DNA of 38,812 nt. Source: Terfezia claveryi. Taxonomy: Eukaryota; Ascomycota; Pezizomycetes; Pezizales; Pezizaceae. The translations under genes and the position numbers were made by a program. A model generated the notes under the pieces. That model was given only the letters and a program-made list of their open reading frames with translations. It did no database searches and was not told where the DNA came from. The stretch covers positions 1 through 38,812 of the forward strand of contig WHUX01000353.1 of NCBI GenBank assembly GCA_015179025.1, written 5' to 3'. Below, one piece after another: positions 18,959 through 27,625 of the stretch (position 1 is its first letter; each line of letters begins with the position of its first letter).

Positions 18959-21769
18959 CTATGTCGGACTCAGAACTCAAGGAAGTACGCAAATGGATTG
19001 CTGAGAATTTATCCAAGTCCTTCATATAAGCCAATTCTTCTTCTGCAGCCTCTCCAGTCCTATTTGTCAAAAAAAAGGATAGTTCCTTATATCTATGTGT
19101 CAACTACCATGCTCTAAATGATATCATAATTAAGGATAGAAACCTGCTACCTCGCATCGAAGAAACCCTGAAAGAGATTCGTGGGTGCAAATACTTTACA
19201 TGCCTCAATTTATGTGCATGCTTCAACTAAATCTATATCAAAGAAGGAAATGAGTGGAAAACTGCCTTCCACACTTGTTACAGACTTTTTGAATTTCTAG
19301 TTATGCCCTTTGGGTTGACTAATGCTCCTGCTACTACTCAACAATTCATGAATGATACCCTCCAAGAATACCTCAATATCTTTTGTGTATGCTACATTAA
19401 TGACATTCTGATTTACTAAACAAATCTAAAAGAACATAAGAAACAGGTATGAAAGGTTCTCCAAAAACTTTAGGAATCTGGGTTATTTATAAAACTAGAA
19501 AAATGCGAATTCTTAGTTGAGAAAACCTTATTCTTGGGATATATCATCTCTAAGTATGGCTTGGAAATAGACCCTAAGAAGGTTAATACAGTTCTTAATT
19601 AGGAGACCCCTTATTCTATTAAGAATATCCAGTGTTTTCTTGGATTTGCCAATTTTTACCACAGGTTTATCAATAAGTATTCTACTCTTTGCCAACTTCT
19701 TTTTAACTTGCTTCAAAAAGATGTTTCTTTTTTTTGTAATTCTTCACATGAAGAGGTTTTTAAATGTCTCAAGGAAACCTTCACCTCTGTACCTATCCTC
19801 TGCCATTTTGACCCTGAACTTAAGACCTTAGTTGAAACGGATACTTCAGATTATGTCACCTCTAGAATCCTGTCACAGAAACATCTAATAGATAGGAAAT
19901 TTGTTCTGTACCCAGTTGCATTTATTTCAGAAAAAATGTCACCCACCAAATGCAATTATAGCATTAGAGATAAGGAATTGCTAGCAATCATTCTGGGTCT
20001 TGAAAGATGGCATATCTACTTACACCAGCTCCTATGACCGTTTACTATCCTCACTAACCATCACAACCTATAGAGCTTTGCCTTCAAAGCCTTGCTTTTA
20101 CACCAAAAAGCTTATTGGGCGTAGGAAATAGCCCAATATAACTTCAAAATCATTTTTAGACCTGGCACCTAGAACACTAAAGCTGATGCACTCACCAAAA
20201 GATCTGGACACTACTCTAAGGAAGGGGAAGGTTATGCTCACCCAATATAGGCCCTAATACCTAATGAAAAATTTTTACTTTCTGTAGCCTCAATCATTAA
20301 CAATGAAGACATTCTTGCCACCCTCAAGACTGACAACCTCGCCCTCAAGATTATGCACGCCCTCTAGAACGATGCCAAAAAACACCCGATAATCCTTTTG
20401 GCTGAATATCAACTCTAGGCGGGACTTATTCTTATTAATAGTCTAGTTTATATTCTTGACTCCCTAGAAATACACCTCCGCATTCTCTGTACCTAACATG
20501 ACTACCTAGCTGCGGGACACTCCAGTCAAGCAGCTACCTATGAACTAGTATTACAAGACTACTAGTAGCCAAAGATATGCCAGACCATAGCTCGATACCT
20601 CAGAAACTGTGATACCTGTGCTCAGATTAAACCAGCTCACCATGCCCCCTATGGATTGTTAAAACCACTTCAAGTTCTATTTTGGAAGTGGTTATCTGTC
20701 TCCTTGGACCTTATTACTGGCCTTCCCATCTCAAATGGATTTGATGCCTTATTGGTTGTAGTTGACCGATTGTCAAAAATAGCACACTATATACCTACTA
20801 ATATGAACGCCAATTCCAAGCAAATTGCTAAACTCTTTTTTGATAATGTCTTTTACCTACATGGAATTCCTGATTCGATCATCTCAGACTATGGCACTTA
20901 ATTTGTATCCAAATTCACTTACTCCTTGACCTCCCTTGTTAGGATTCAACAGAAGGTTTTAATAGCTTTCTACCCCCAAACTGATAGACAAACGGAATGA
21001 ATTAATGCTATTGTGGAACGATACTTACAGGCTTATTGTAATTATCAACAAGACAACTGGTCTGAATTACTCACCATGGCTGAGTTTTCCTACAACAATA
21101 CCTTATCCTCGACCTTAAGTATCATGCCCTTTTAGGCTATGTACGGTGAAAATCCTAAATACTAGATCACCATGAACCTTACTACCAAACTACCTGCCCC
21201 CTATGTGATCAAAGAATACACGGACTGCCTTGCTAAGCTGGACGCTCATCTTCGAGCAGAAATGATCTGGACACAAGCTACCTACTCCGAACAAGCTAAT
21301 AAGTCTTAGATTCCAGCCTTTAAGTTCAAAATAGGGGATTAAATGTGGTTACTTCATCAATATGTTAAAACAACTCGCCAATCGACAAAACTTAACTTCA
21401 AGAAGTTAAGGAAATTTCAGATAATACAAAAGGTCTCCTCCCATGCCTATAAACTTGATCTTCCTGTATCTATAAAAATCCATCCTGTTTTTGATATCTC
21501 ACTCTTGGAACCTGCTTCCACGAACCCCCTTCCAGGTCAAATCCAACCTTACCCACCACCTGTGATCATTGAGGATGAACCCGAATGGGAAGTAGATGAA
21601 ATCGTCGACTCTTATTTCAGCAGTCGCATACTAGAATGCCTTGCCCATTAGATAGGCTATGATGAGCTTACCTGGGAACCTGCCAATATATTTTTGAATG
21701 CGCCTAGTATTATGATAAAATTCCACACTACGTACCCCTTGAAATTACATCCTCATACTATACCTAAAT
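18959..21769 (+). pseudogene. pol: Pol of element D: RT, RNase H, integrase, chromodomain in one frame with many stops
   Basis: A single frame from MSDSELKEVRKWIAENL to 21769 with no indel, broken by more than fifteen stops, mainly TAG/TAA at conserved Gln, Arg or Trp positions (for example the Trp before ETPYSIKN). [30 protein letters not shown]; the YxDD box reads YIND, first Asp to Asn. RNase H 19708-20037: ETDTSDYVTS, DKELLAIILGLERW. Integrase: NCDTCAQIKPAHHAPYG, LDLITGLP, ISDYGT, YPQTDRQTE. C-terminal chromodomain: EWEVDEIVDSYFSSR and ELTWEPANIF. Much more AT-rich than A-C. Non-functional. Confidence 0.9.
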
Positions 21770-22088
21770 AAGTATAATTTGAACTTGGTATCCTACTTTG
21801 GATTCGAAGAAGCTCATCCTTGGAAGAGGAAGCTACTGTTACGAACCCTCCTGAATAACAATTCTGATCCCGCATACTTACTAGATCCTCGTCACATAGA
21901 AGCCTAGGCTTCACCCTTACTCTCACATCATGATGGGTAACCTAAGAGTTATGACCCTGAGTAATATCTCTAGCAACTCATGCACTGGCTAAAGAATATC
22001 ACGTGACTATGTCCTCAACCTGCCTCTCTTAGCTAGCTAATATCTGATTATATTCTGGAAGTCCTAGTCGCTCGCTTATGGATTGATA

Positions 22089-22375
22089 TTTGAGAGTCAA
22101 ACTAAAACTTGTACAACTCTCAGATTTAGAAAATACTCCAGAAAACCTGGAACCTTATTTTGACTCAAACTTTGACAGTCGAACTAAAACTGGTATGACT
22201 CTTAGATTTAGGAAATACACCAGAAAACCTCGAATCTTATTTTGACCCAAACTTTGAGAGTCAAACCAAAACTGGCATGACTCTCAGATTTAGGAAATAC
22301 CTTGGAAAACCTCGAACCTTATTTTGACCCAAACTTTATTTGAGGCTCGAACTAAAACTGGCACAACTCTCGAAT
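22089..22375 (+). repeat. 82-bp tandem repeat in U3 of D LTR, about 3.6 copies
   Basis: Units start at about 22091, 22173, 22255 and 22341. Each holds a GAGAGTC...ACTCTC inverted pair, then an AGATTTAG block and an ACCTTATTTTGA block. The last unit has a 4-bp insertion. The inverted pair resembles the arms of the U3 palindrome of A-C. Confidence 0.88.
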
Positions 22376-22634
22376 TGGAAACAACTTGCACTTTTTCAAA
22401 ACTCTTTCTTTAGCTCATCAGAAATTTCACCTTTGCTTATGTACAATTCTTCAGGTTTTCTGTTCACACCAGCATTATCTGTTATTTGCCAGACACCTCG
22501 TTCTCGATGATCTTATAGGATCTATATATCCATGAGCTGGCTTGTATGTTCTTGTTCTGTTATGTTGTTGATATAATTTGTCTAGACTGTTGTGTTAGCC
22601 AGAAGGGTATTGTTCAGGATGGAGACAGGATCTC

Positions 22635-22642
22635 TATAAAAG
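22635..22642 (+). promoter_or_regulatory. TATA box of D LTR
   Basis: TATAAAAG followed by AAGCC, in the middle of the LTR where the U3/R border is expected. It is the only strong TATA box in the LTR besides a weaker TATATA at about 22519. Confidence 0.5.
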
Positions 22643-22980
22643 AAGCCTATTCTTGCCATCTTTGTTTTGTTCCCTTCTTTCCTATGCAACAACTTGTCTA
22701 CATTCCTGTAGCTAGTTGTTATACGAATATATCTGTACCACTGTTCTTGAATATAGTTTAGACTACCTCACCTTCTTGACCTTGACTTGATACCTTGCTT
22801 GACTTTGGTTTCGCCCGAAGTCCCTAGACACCTGATCATATACATAGAGCTCCCTACGTATGCAATACCTTGACACTCGCATCTATCACCTGCAATCGTA
22901 GGTGATACTCCGAACCAAAATAAGTCATTATTACTATGTTGATGCAGGAACTACCTTCCAACCTTCATCCAAAACACAGG

Positions 22981-23345
22981 GCTAGGGTAATATACATGTA
23001 GGAACACTACATATGTGACCGGGGAAGGCTGGGATGGGGGACAAGGGCAAGAGGTAAGAGACACGTGGAAGTGGTTGCCATATGTATCAGAAGGAGACAG
23101 CTGTTGCTGCAGAGTTGTTTATGGAACAAGGGGGTGTACAGCGAAGGTATACCAGTACAGGGGAAGCAAGATCCTGTATAGGGTATACAAAATATTATAT
23201 AGGGATCCAATGATAGTACAAGGGACAGGAGGTATATATACATAATTCCGGGTCAGGGCAACGGAAGAAATAAGCTTCCCAAGATCCCTATCTTAGAAGC
23301 CAAGCAAGGTAACCATAACCTATCACCTGCGATTGCAGGTGATAA
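22981..23345 (-). repeat. Truncated, diverged LTR relic of the A/C family, minus strand
   Basis: Read on the minus strand: U3 palindrome TATCACCTGC-GATT/AATC-GCAGGTGATA (23318-23341), GGGAAGCTTATTTC, a TATA run (about 23230), then ACGTGTCTCTTACCTCTTG and a U5 truncated after CCCTAGCCCTG. It is collinear with C's LTR but AT-shifted. Confidence 0.8.
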
Positions 23346-23514
23346 TAAAGGCAACAACTTCCACGTGTCTCTTGTCCTTACCTCTTGCCTTCTGCCCTTG
23401 CCCCATCCTAGCCTTCCCCTGGTCACACATATAGTATTCCTATGTGTACAATTCCCACTTGCTACTCCCCTGGCGTACCCCTTGGTTACCTTGTCCCCTA
23501 AAGCCCTCATTATA
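23346..23514 (+). repeat. LTR U5 fragment of the A/C family, plus strand
   Basis: Begins about GGCAACAACTTCCACG and runs through GTCACACATATAGTATTC and CTGGCGTACCCCTTGG to CCTCATTATA (23514), matching A's LTR end. With the minus-strand relic it forms an inverted repeat joined head to head at the palindrome. Confidence 0.8.
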
Positions 23515-25282
23515 ATGAGTATGGGAATATAGAAACTAGGTATAAGGTTGGATAGTATAGTATAGTATTAGTATAGAAAACATCAGAACATATTCTTTTA
23601 GAATAGCATTTATATTAATATAGGATGTGGTATTTATACTGATATTATGTTTGGCTCATTATAATGAGCTCTATTGCTACCTCTTAAAACAGCTAGATAT
23701 TTAAGCTGCTTCTTTTCCTTTATAGGATAGTAAAATTATTTACGTGATTAGCTTGAAGTGCTTCCTTCTCAGTAGTATAGGAAGGGTCTAGATATTTTCA
23801 CCAACACCTTATGAGAGCACCCATTCCAGTTTCTTGATCTCGCTAGAAGTAAGGCAGGGGCTAGTTTTTTTATATATAGGTTTAGGAATATGAAATCTAG
23901 TACAGATGATAATCCTGATATTTTCCTCCTTCAATAGAAATAATGTGCTAGAAATATTAGATAAGGTAAAAAATTCTACTCCGAGAACTCACTTATCCTA
24001 AAGCTATAGTACCTGTCTGTGAACTCCCCATTGCTTCCAAAAATATTATAGTAAAGTGCTGTCCACTCCAAATTTGGTCTCTAAGCAATAATGTTGATGC
24101 ACTAATGTCAGAAATGATGCAATTCATTTCATCAACTTTTGTGTAAAAAAGGCTAATATTAGTTATAATAGTAGTTAAGTTAGAAGAAATATTATTGACC
24201 TTTTGGCCAAATTCTACTTGGCTGTCATGCATGAGCTTTTTTGAATAATAACCTGCTAGCAAGGCTAGATACAGACACATATGTGAAGGATATGACGATT
24301 ATTGAAAATAATCATTTCCTTTCGATATAGTTAAGTATTTCCATACAATACATCGTTCTCTCTTACGATTACTTCCCTATCATGCTGATATCTAATATGG
24401 ACACTTACTATCCGATTAAGGACTTATGTATTATTCTTTTCACATATGTTCATATGTCATTCACATATTCTTATTATCTTTGCTTACTTTCCTAACTTAG
24501 TATCTATTATTATTGCATGATGCTGCTTTACTATTTAAGGTTACTGCTTACTTGTCTCAGTTGTCATGACTCAACGATCACCACTTCTATGACTTTCTGT
24601 TATATTCGTTGACTCATATTACTGTCTCAGTCACCCACCTCTATGTATTTCTTTATTCATATGTGCACGATATACTATTCTTATGTTATGTAACTTAGAC
24701 CTTCTTACTAGATCTTTATCCTCAACTTGTACCATTATATACGAGTTTCTTACTCCTATATCTAGTTCTATATACTTCTCGATTAGACTCAATAGACTGT
24801 CTACTCTTGATATAGTTCTACTATCTTCTCTCTCTTGCACTTCTGTTTACTTGCACTCTCTGCTTCATAGTACTACTGTCCACCGCTACTATATCTATAA
24901 TTACTACTGCAATACCTCCGCTCATAGTAACCTTTCAATAATGATTATACAGACAGGTTAGATACAGACATATATATGAAGGATATGAGAATTGCATAGA
25001 GGATTGCGTGATTGTATGAATGTGGAGGAAATGAAGGATCTGCTGTATCCGAACAAGGTTAGAAGGGCATATTACGGGTATTATATTATTGTTATTGCTA
25101 GATTAATGTTCATATATTTAATGAGGCCTTAGACGTCCTAGTAGACTACCATTGAATTATTAGATTCATTAATATATCTTTTCTCTTCATCCTATTCAGT
25201 TCTATATACCTGTACAGTTGTATGTGGGAATTTTATATGATAGCAACATATTGCTTTTACTATCATTTATTAGAATTTAGTA
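23515..25282. other. AT-rich intergenic remnant, no gene recognised
   Basis: No coding family recognised on either strand. Contents seen: a pair of CTCATTATAATGAG palindromes (23506-23519, 23655-23668), an ATAGT microsatellite-like run (about 23553-23577), a 30-bp direct repeat (24266-24295 and 24959-24988) and an unassigned 95-codon minus-strand ORF (24280-23993). The 5' LTR and leader of the copia remnant G should lie in its right part, but I could not delimit them. Confidence 0.6.
24266..24295 (+). repeat. 30-bp direct repeat, first copy
   Basis: TAGATACAGACACATATG with following TGAAGGATATGA recurs at 24959-24988 with two differences, 693 bp apart. It may be the edges of a degraded small element or LTR pair. 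Confidence 0.7.
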
Positions 25283-25643
25283 ATGAAATTAGTAATGGTA
25301 TCAACCAATACCCCGTTTAAGCCACTAAAGGCTACTGAAAGCCTTAAAGATGAAAACAATTATAGCTCATAGTCTATAGAAGTCTGAATACTCCTCTAAC
25401 TAGCAAATCTAGATACAGCTATAGACCTTGATAAGGGTGTAGCCCCCCAGCCACTAAAAAGACATATTAGTACCTCTCTAATAAAGCTTTAGCCATGATC
25501 ATAGCAAATTGTGACTTAGAGCCACTATCCCTTATCCGTATCTCTCATAGCACACTAGATGCTTAAAACATCCTCAAGTCCCATTATAAAGAATGCACTC
25601 ATACATATATATTAGCACTGCTCCTTGCAATTACTAACCTCCA
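25283..25643 (+). pseudogene. gag: Copia-type Gag of G, N-terminal fragment
   Basis: In-frame ATGs at 25283 and 25295; the second gives MVSTNTPFKPLKATESL, followed by KDENNYSS, a stop where copia Gag has Trp, SIEV, a stop where Arg is expected, and ILL. This is the N-terminal block of copia/UBN2-like Gag (usually xxNYxxW). It continues LANLDTAIDLDKGVAPQ with further stops to ITNL, where E inserted. After E it reads HLDDKKDTLV. Copia Gag coats element RNA. Broken by at least six stops, so not functional. Confidence 0.75.
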
Positions 25644-26321
25644 TGTAATAGAGAACGTTGTTTCATTGCTTATATAATTGATTATATACTTTTGTATTTC
25701 CGATATTACTACTATGTTATGTAACTAAGCTCTGGGTTGAAGGACTAGCCTTCTACCACCTCCTATTGCTTTATAAGCATCCATAGCACACAGAATTTGC
25801 CATGGAAAGTTCCATGGCACTTGCCATATGAAGACACCCTCATTATGGCCGCGTGACCTCTGTTTAAGGCATGTGACTCATTACTATGGCCACATGACTA
25901 TTGTTTAAGGCATGTGACTCATTACTATGACTACATAACCCCTTTTGTACAGCGCACCACCTTCTGGTATGCCACCCTTTATTGTATTTATTTCCTTAGT
26001 CATCAGATCTCAGAGGGGAATAAATAGGCCGCTAGATTCTCTCTGGAATTCACAGAAAGATAAGAAGCAACCAAGCAAGCACACAGAGCAAGCAAGCCTA
26101 TATTCCAATCAGATCAAGATCATATAGCTTAGATAGTACAAATCATATAAGATAGATTATACCAGTTAATTACTGTTCCCCTCAGGAATGTCCCACATAG
26201 TAATCTCCCTACTCTTCTGAGGTCTTACCTCAGCAGAACCGAAATACACAAACGTTCGTACCTACGGATATAGATTGTATAAACGGTACTGAATGAATAC
26301 TATCTAGTACTATTCATTACA
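25644..26321 (+). repeat. 5' LTR of element E (678 bp)
   Basis: TGTAATAGAGAACG to CATTACA. It contains an imperfect CCATGGAA/TTCCATGG palindrome (about 25800), a 41-bp tandem repeat with TGACTCAT, and a TATA region reading AATAAATAGG (about 26019), weaker than TATAAATAGG in the 3' LTR. Confidence 0.95.
25847..25940 (+). promoter_or_regulatory. 41-bp tandem repeat with TGACTCAT sites in E U3
   Basis: About 2.3 units of CATGTGACTCATTACTATG with CCACATGACT and GTTTAAGG. TGACTCAT lies at 25874-25881 and 25915-25922, the consensus for AP-1/Gcn4-type bZIP factors. The 3' LTR keeps one (34682-34689) and has TGACTTAT in the other (34641-34648). Binding is inferred. Confidence 0.5.
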
Positions 26322-26617
26322 TTTTTTTTAACTTACTTACCTAATCTTTACTCTTAAATCCAAGGCCTGATCAACCTTCGGATACCTTTATTACACTCAC
26401 ACAAGTGTATACAATTCGACACCTAAGTGCACATATAAAATCGTTATCATTATTCAACTAGCTAGCCAACAAAAAAATCCAACAAACGAGACATCAGACT
26501 CTCAACTGCAGTACATCAACAAAAGACTTATAAGCAAACTAAGCAGAGCTCTAACAGGCAGTGGTATCCCACATTAAACAATCCCACCCTCGTTCACAAC
26601 ACTTTTCCCAATAAGAT
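26322..26617 (+). other. Leader of E, upstream part
   Basis: A run of T then AACTTACTTACC follows the LTR, where a TGG-led tRNA primer site would be expected and is not seen. AAGGCCTGATCAACCTT (26362-26378) recurs exactly in F at 36506-36522, about the same distance from its LTR. No ORF. Confidence 0.6.
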
Positions 26618-27126
26618 TGTCACAACCGTGTTCTTAGTCTTTATTTGACACTCGAACAGGCTTGTTCGGGTGTCATGCTGTTTTGACACTCGAACAGGCT
26701 TGTTCGGGTGTCGTCGATGGGTGATTGTTATCTTAGCTTCCGAGATAGGAATCTCGGGAAGCTTATTCCTTCCACGGCCTTGGCCTGGAATCATGTATAT
26801 ATATCTTCGTCTCTCCGCCCTCTCGTTGGATCCCCATCCAACGTCTTGAATATCCAATACAGGGCCTTGCTTCTCTCCACGCTGGTGCATCTCCCTTGTG
26901 CACCTCCTTGTCTTGCCTCGACTCTGCAGCCCTGCTGCCTCCCTTGACACACACGGCAACTGCTTCCGCGTGTCTCGTGTTTCTTGCCCTCTGCCTCTCT
27001 TGCCTCTTGCCCTTGCCCCCGTCCCACCCTTCCCCTATTACACACGTAGCGTTCCTACGTGTGCGATCTCCTTGTCCACTGCCTAGGCGTACCCCTTGGT
27101 CGCCACGTCCCCCGAGCCTCGTTACA
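26618..27126 (+). repeat. Solo LTR of the A/C family in leader of E
   Basis: 509 bp from TGTCACAACCGTGTTC to CTCGTTACA, flanked by AAGAT (26613-26617 and 27127-27131). It has two GACACTCGAACA palindromes 38 bp apart, TATATATA (about 26795), the GTTGGATCCCCATCCAAC hairpin and one CACACGTAG inverted repeat. It lacks the B-type palindrome. It arose by insertion and then LTR-LTR recombination, after E was in place. Confidence 0.95.
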
Positions 27127-27138
27127 AAGATGGACAAC

Positions 27139-27624
27139 TCATCTTGCACTCCTGGCAACCGCCATTACATCTGTACCTGTAAATCCAGTACACCATTGAA
27201 AAACCGGCCCTCCAGGTCCCAGGAATAATTGGTCTAAACAACTAAGCGTCACAATCCCAAGGCTCAAACCTCCATCAGAACCTTCCTTAGACCTAGACAT
27301 CTCTACCAATACCTCTGCGCCCCCAACGTCGACCTCAACACACCAATCAGAAAAAGTGACACTCTTGCCAGAAGAACTAGAACTAGATTCTAGACCAGTA
27401 GACGAAGAAAAACCAGGACCATAAGAAACATCAGGATCCTGACATCCAGCCTCACCAGCCGCGTGAGCCACCGAGCCAACAGAACCGTCAGTCGAATGGA
27501 GATCATAAGGATCATCAGCCACCATACCATCAGCACAAAAAGGTGCTAAAGAAGAAAAGTAACTCGACGATCGTATCGCATAACCAGCTGCATTTGGTTG
27601 CAGACAGACGACGAAATTAGACAT
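27139..27624 (-). CDS. Antisense ORF of E, back-to-back with gag (161 aa, unknown)
   Basis: No homology recognised. The ATG (27624-27622) lies one base from the gag ATG on the other strand (27626). The product begins MSNFVVCLQPN, is acidic to neutral and Ser-rich (STGLESSSSSSGKSVTFSD), with a Gly/Val-rich C-terminal half and no membrane segment or signal peptide. F has an ORF in the same place, also starting MS and also containing GK-x-VTF-x-D. It stays open for 161 codons while gag-pol of the same element has ten stops. The solo LTR lies just beyond its stop. The ORF could be a chance frame; the positional and motif match with F argues against that. Promoter not seen. Confidence 0.5.
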   Translation of the reverse strand: MSNFVVCLQPNAAGYAIRSSSYFSSLAPFCADGMVADDPYDLHSTDGSVGSVAHAAGEAGCQDPDVSYGPGFSSSTGLESSSSSSGKSVTFSDWCVEVDVGGAEVLVEMSRSKEGSDGGLSLGIVTLSCLDQLFLGPGGPVFQWCTGFTGTDVMAVARSAR

Positions 27625-27625
27625 A

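Larger units (their letters stand above)
12181..22980 (+). mobile_element. Older AT-rich chromovirus D, hosting A and C (right end approximate)
   Basis: The pol remnant runs from 12181 to 12627 and resumes at 18959 after C, ending at 21769, followed by a purine tract and an LTR starting TGTTACGAACCC at 21837. Left of 12181 it is displaced by A, so gag and the 5' LTR are outside the window. The coding frame is constant from end to end, with stops from substitutions only. D is clearly older than A, B and C: much more AT-rich and divergent. The right LTR boundary is not resolved. Confidence 0.8.
21837..22980 (+). repeat. 3' LTR of element D (right border uncertain)
   Basis: A purine-rich stretch (GGAAGAGGAAGC) and then TGTTACGAACCCTCC at 21837 mark the LTR start. 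It contains 82-bp tandem repeats (22089-22375), TATAAAAG at 22635 and an AT-rich U5-like part. A palindrome TATCACCTGC/GTAGGTGATA lies at 22884-22907. I could not identify the CA end; the given end is where the next LTR relic begins. Confidence 0.55.

Noticed and set aside
22089..22375. Possible CRISPR-like array
   Set aside because: Units are tandem with no unique spacers, the setting is a eukaryotic LTR, and no cas-like gene exists.
23993..24280. 95-codon minus-strand ORF as a gene
   Set aside because: No recognised motif, AT-rich decayed surroundings, no second copy to show conservation.
25296..25312. TGGTATCAACC as copia initiator-Met primer site
   Set aside because: It lies inside the probable gag N-terminus in frame with downstream copia Gag, and no LTR end in CA precedes it.
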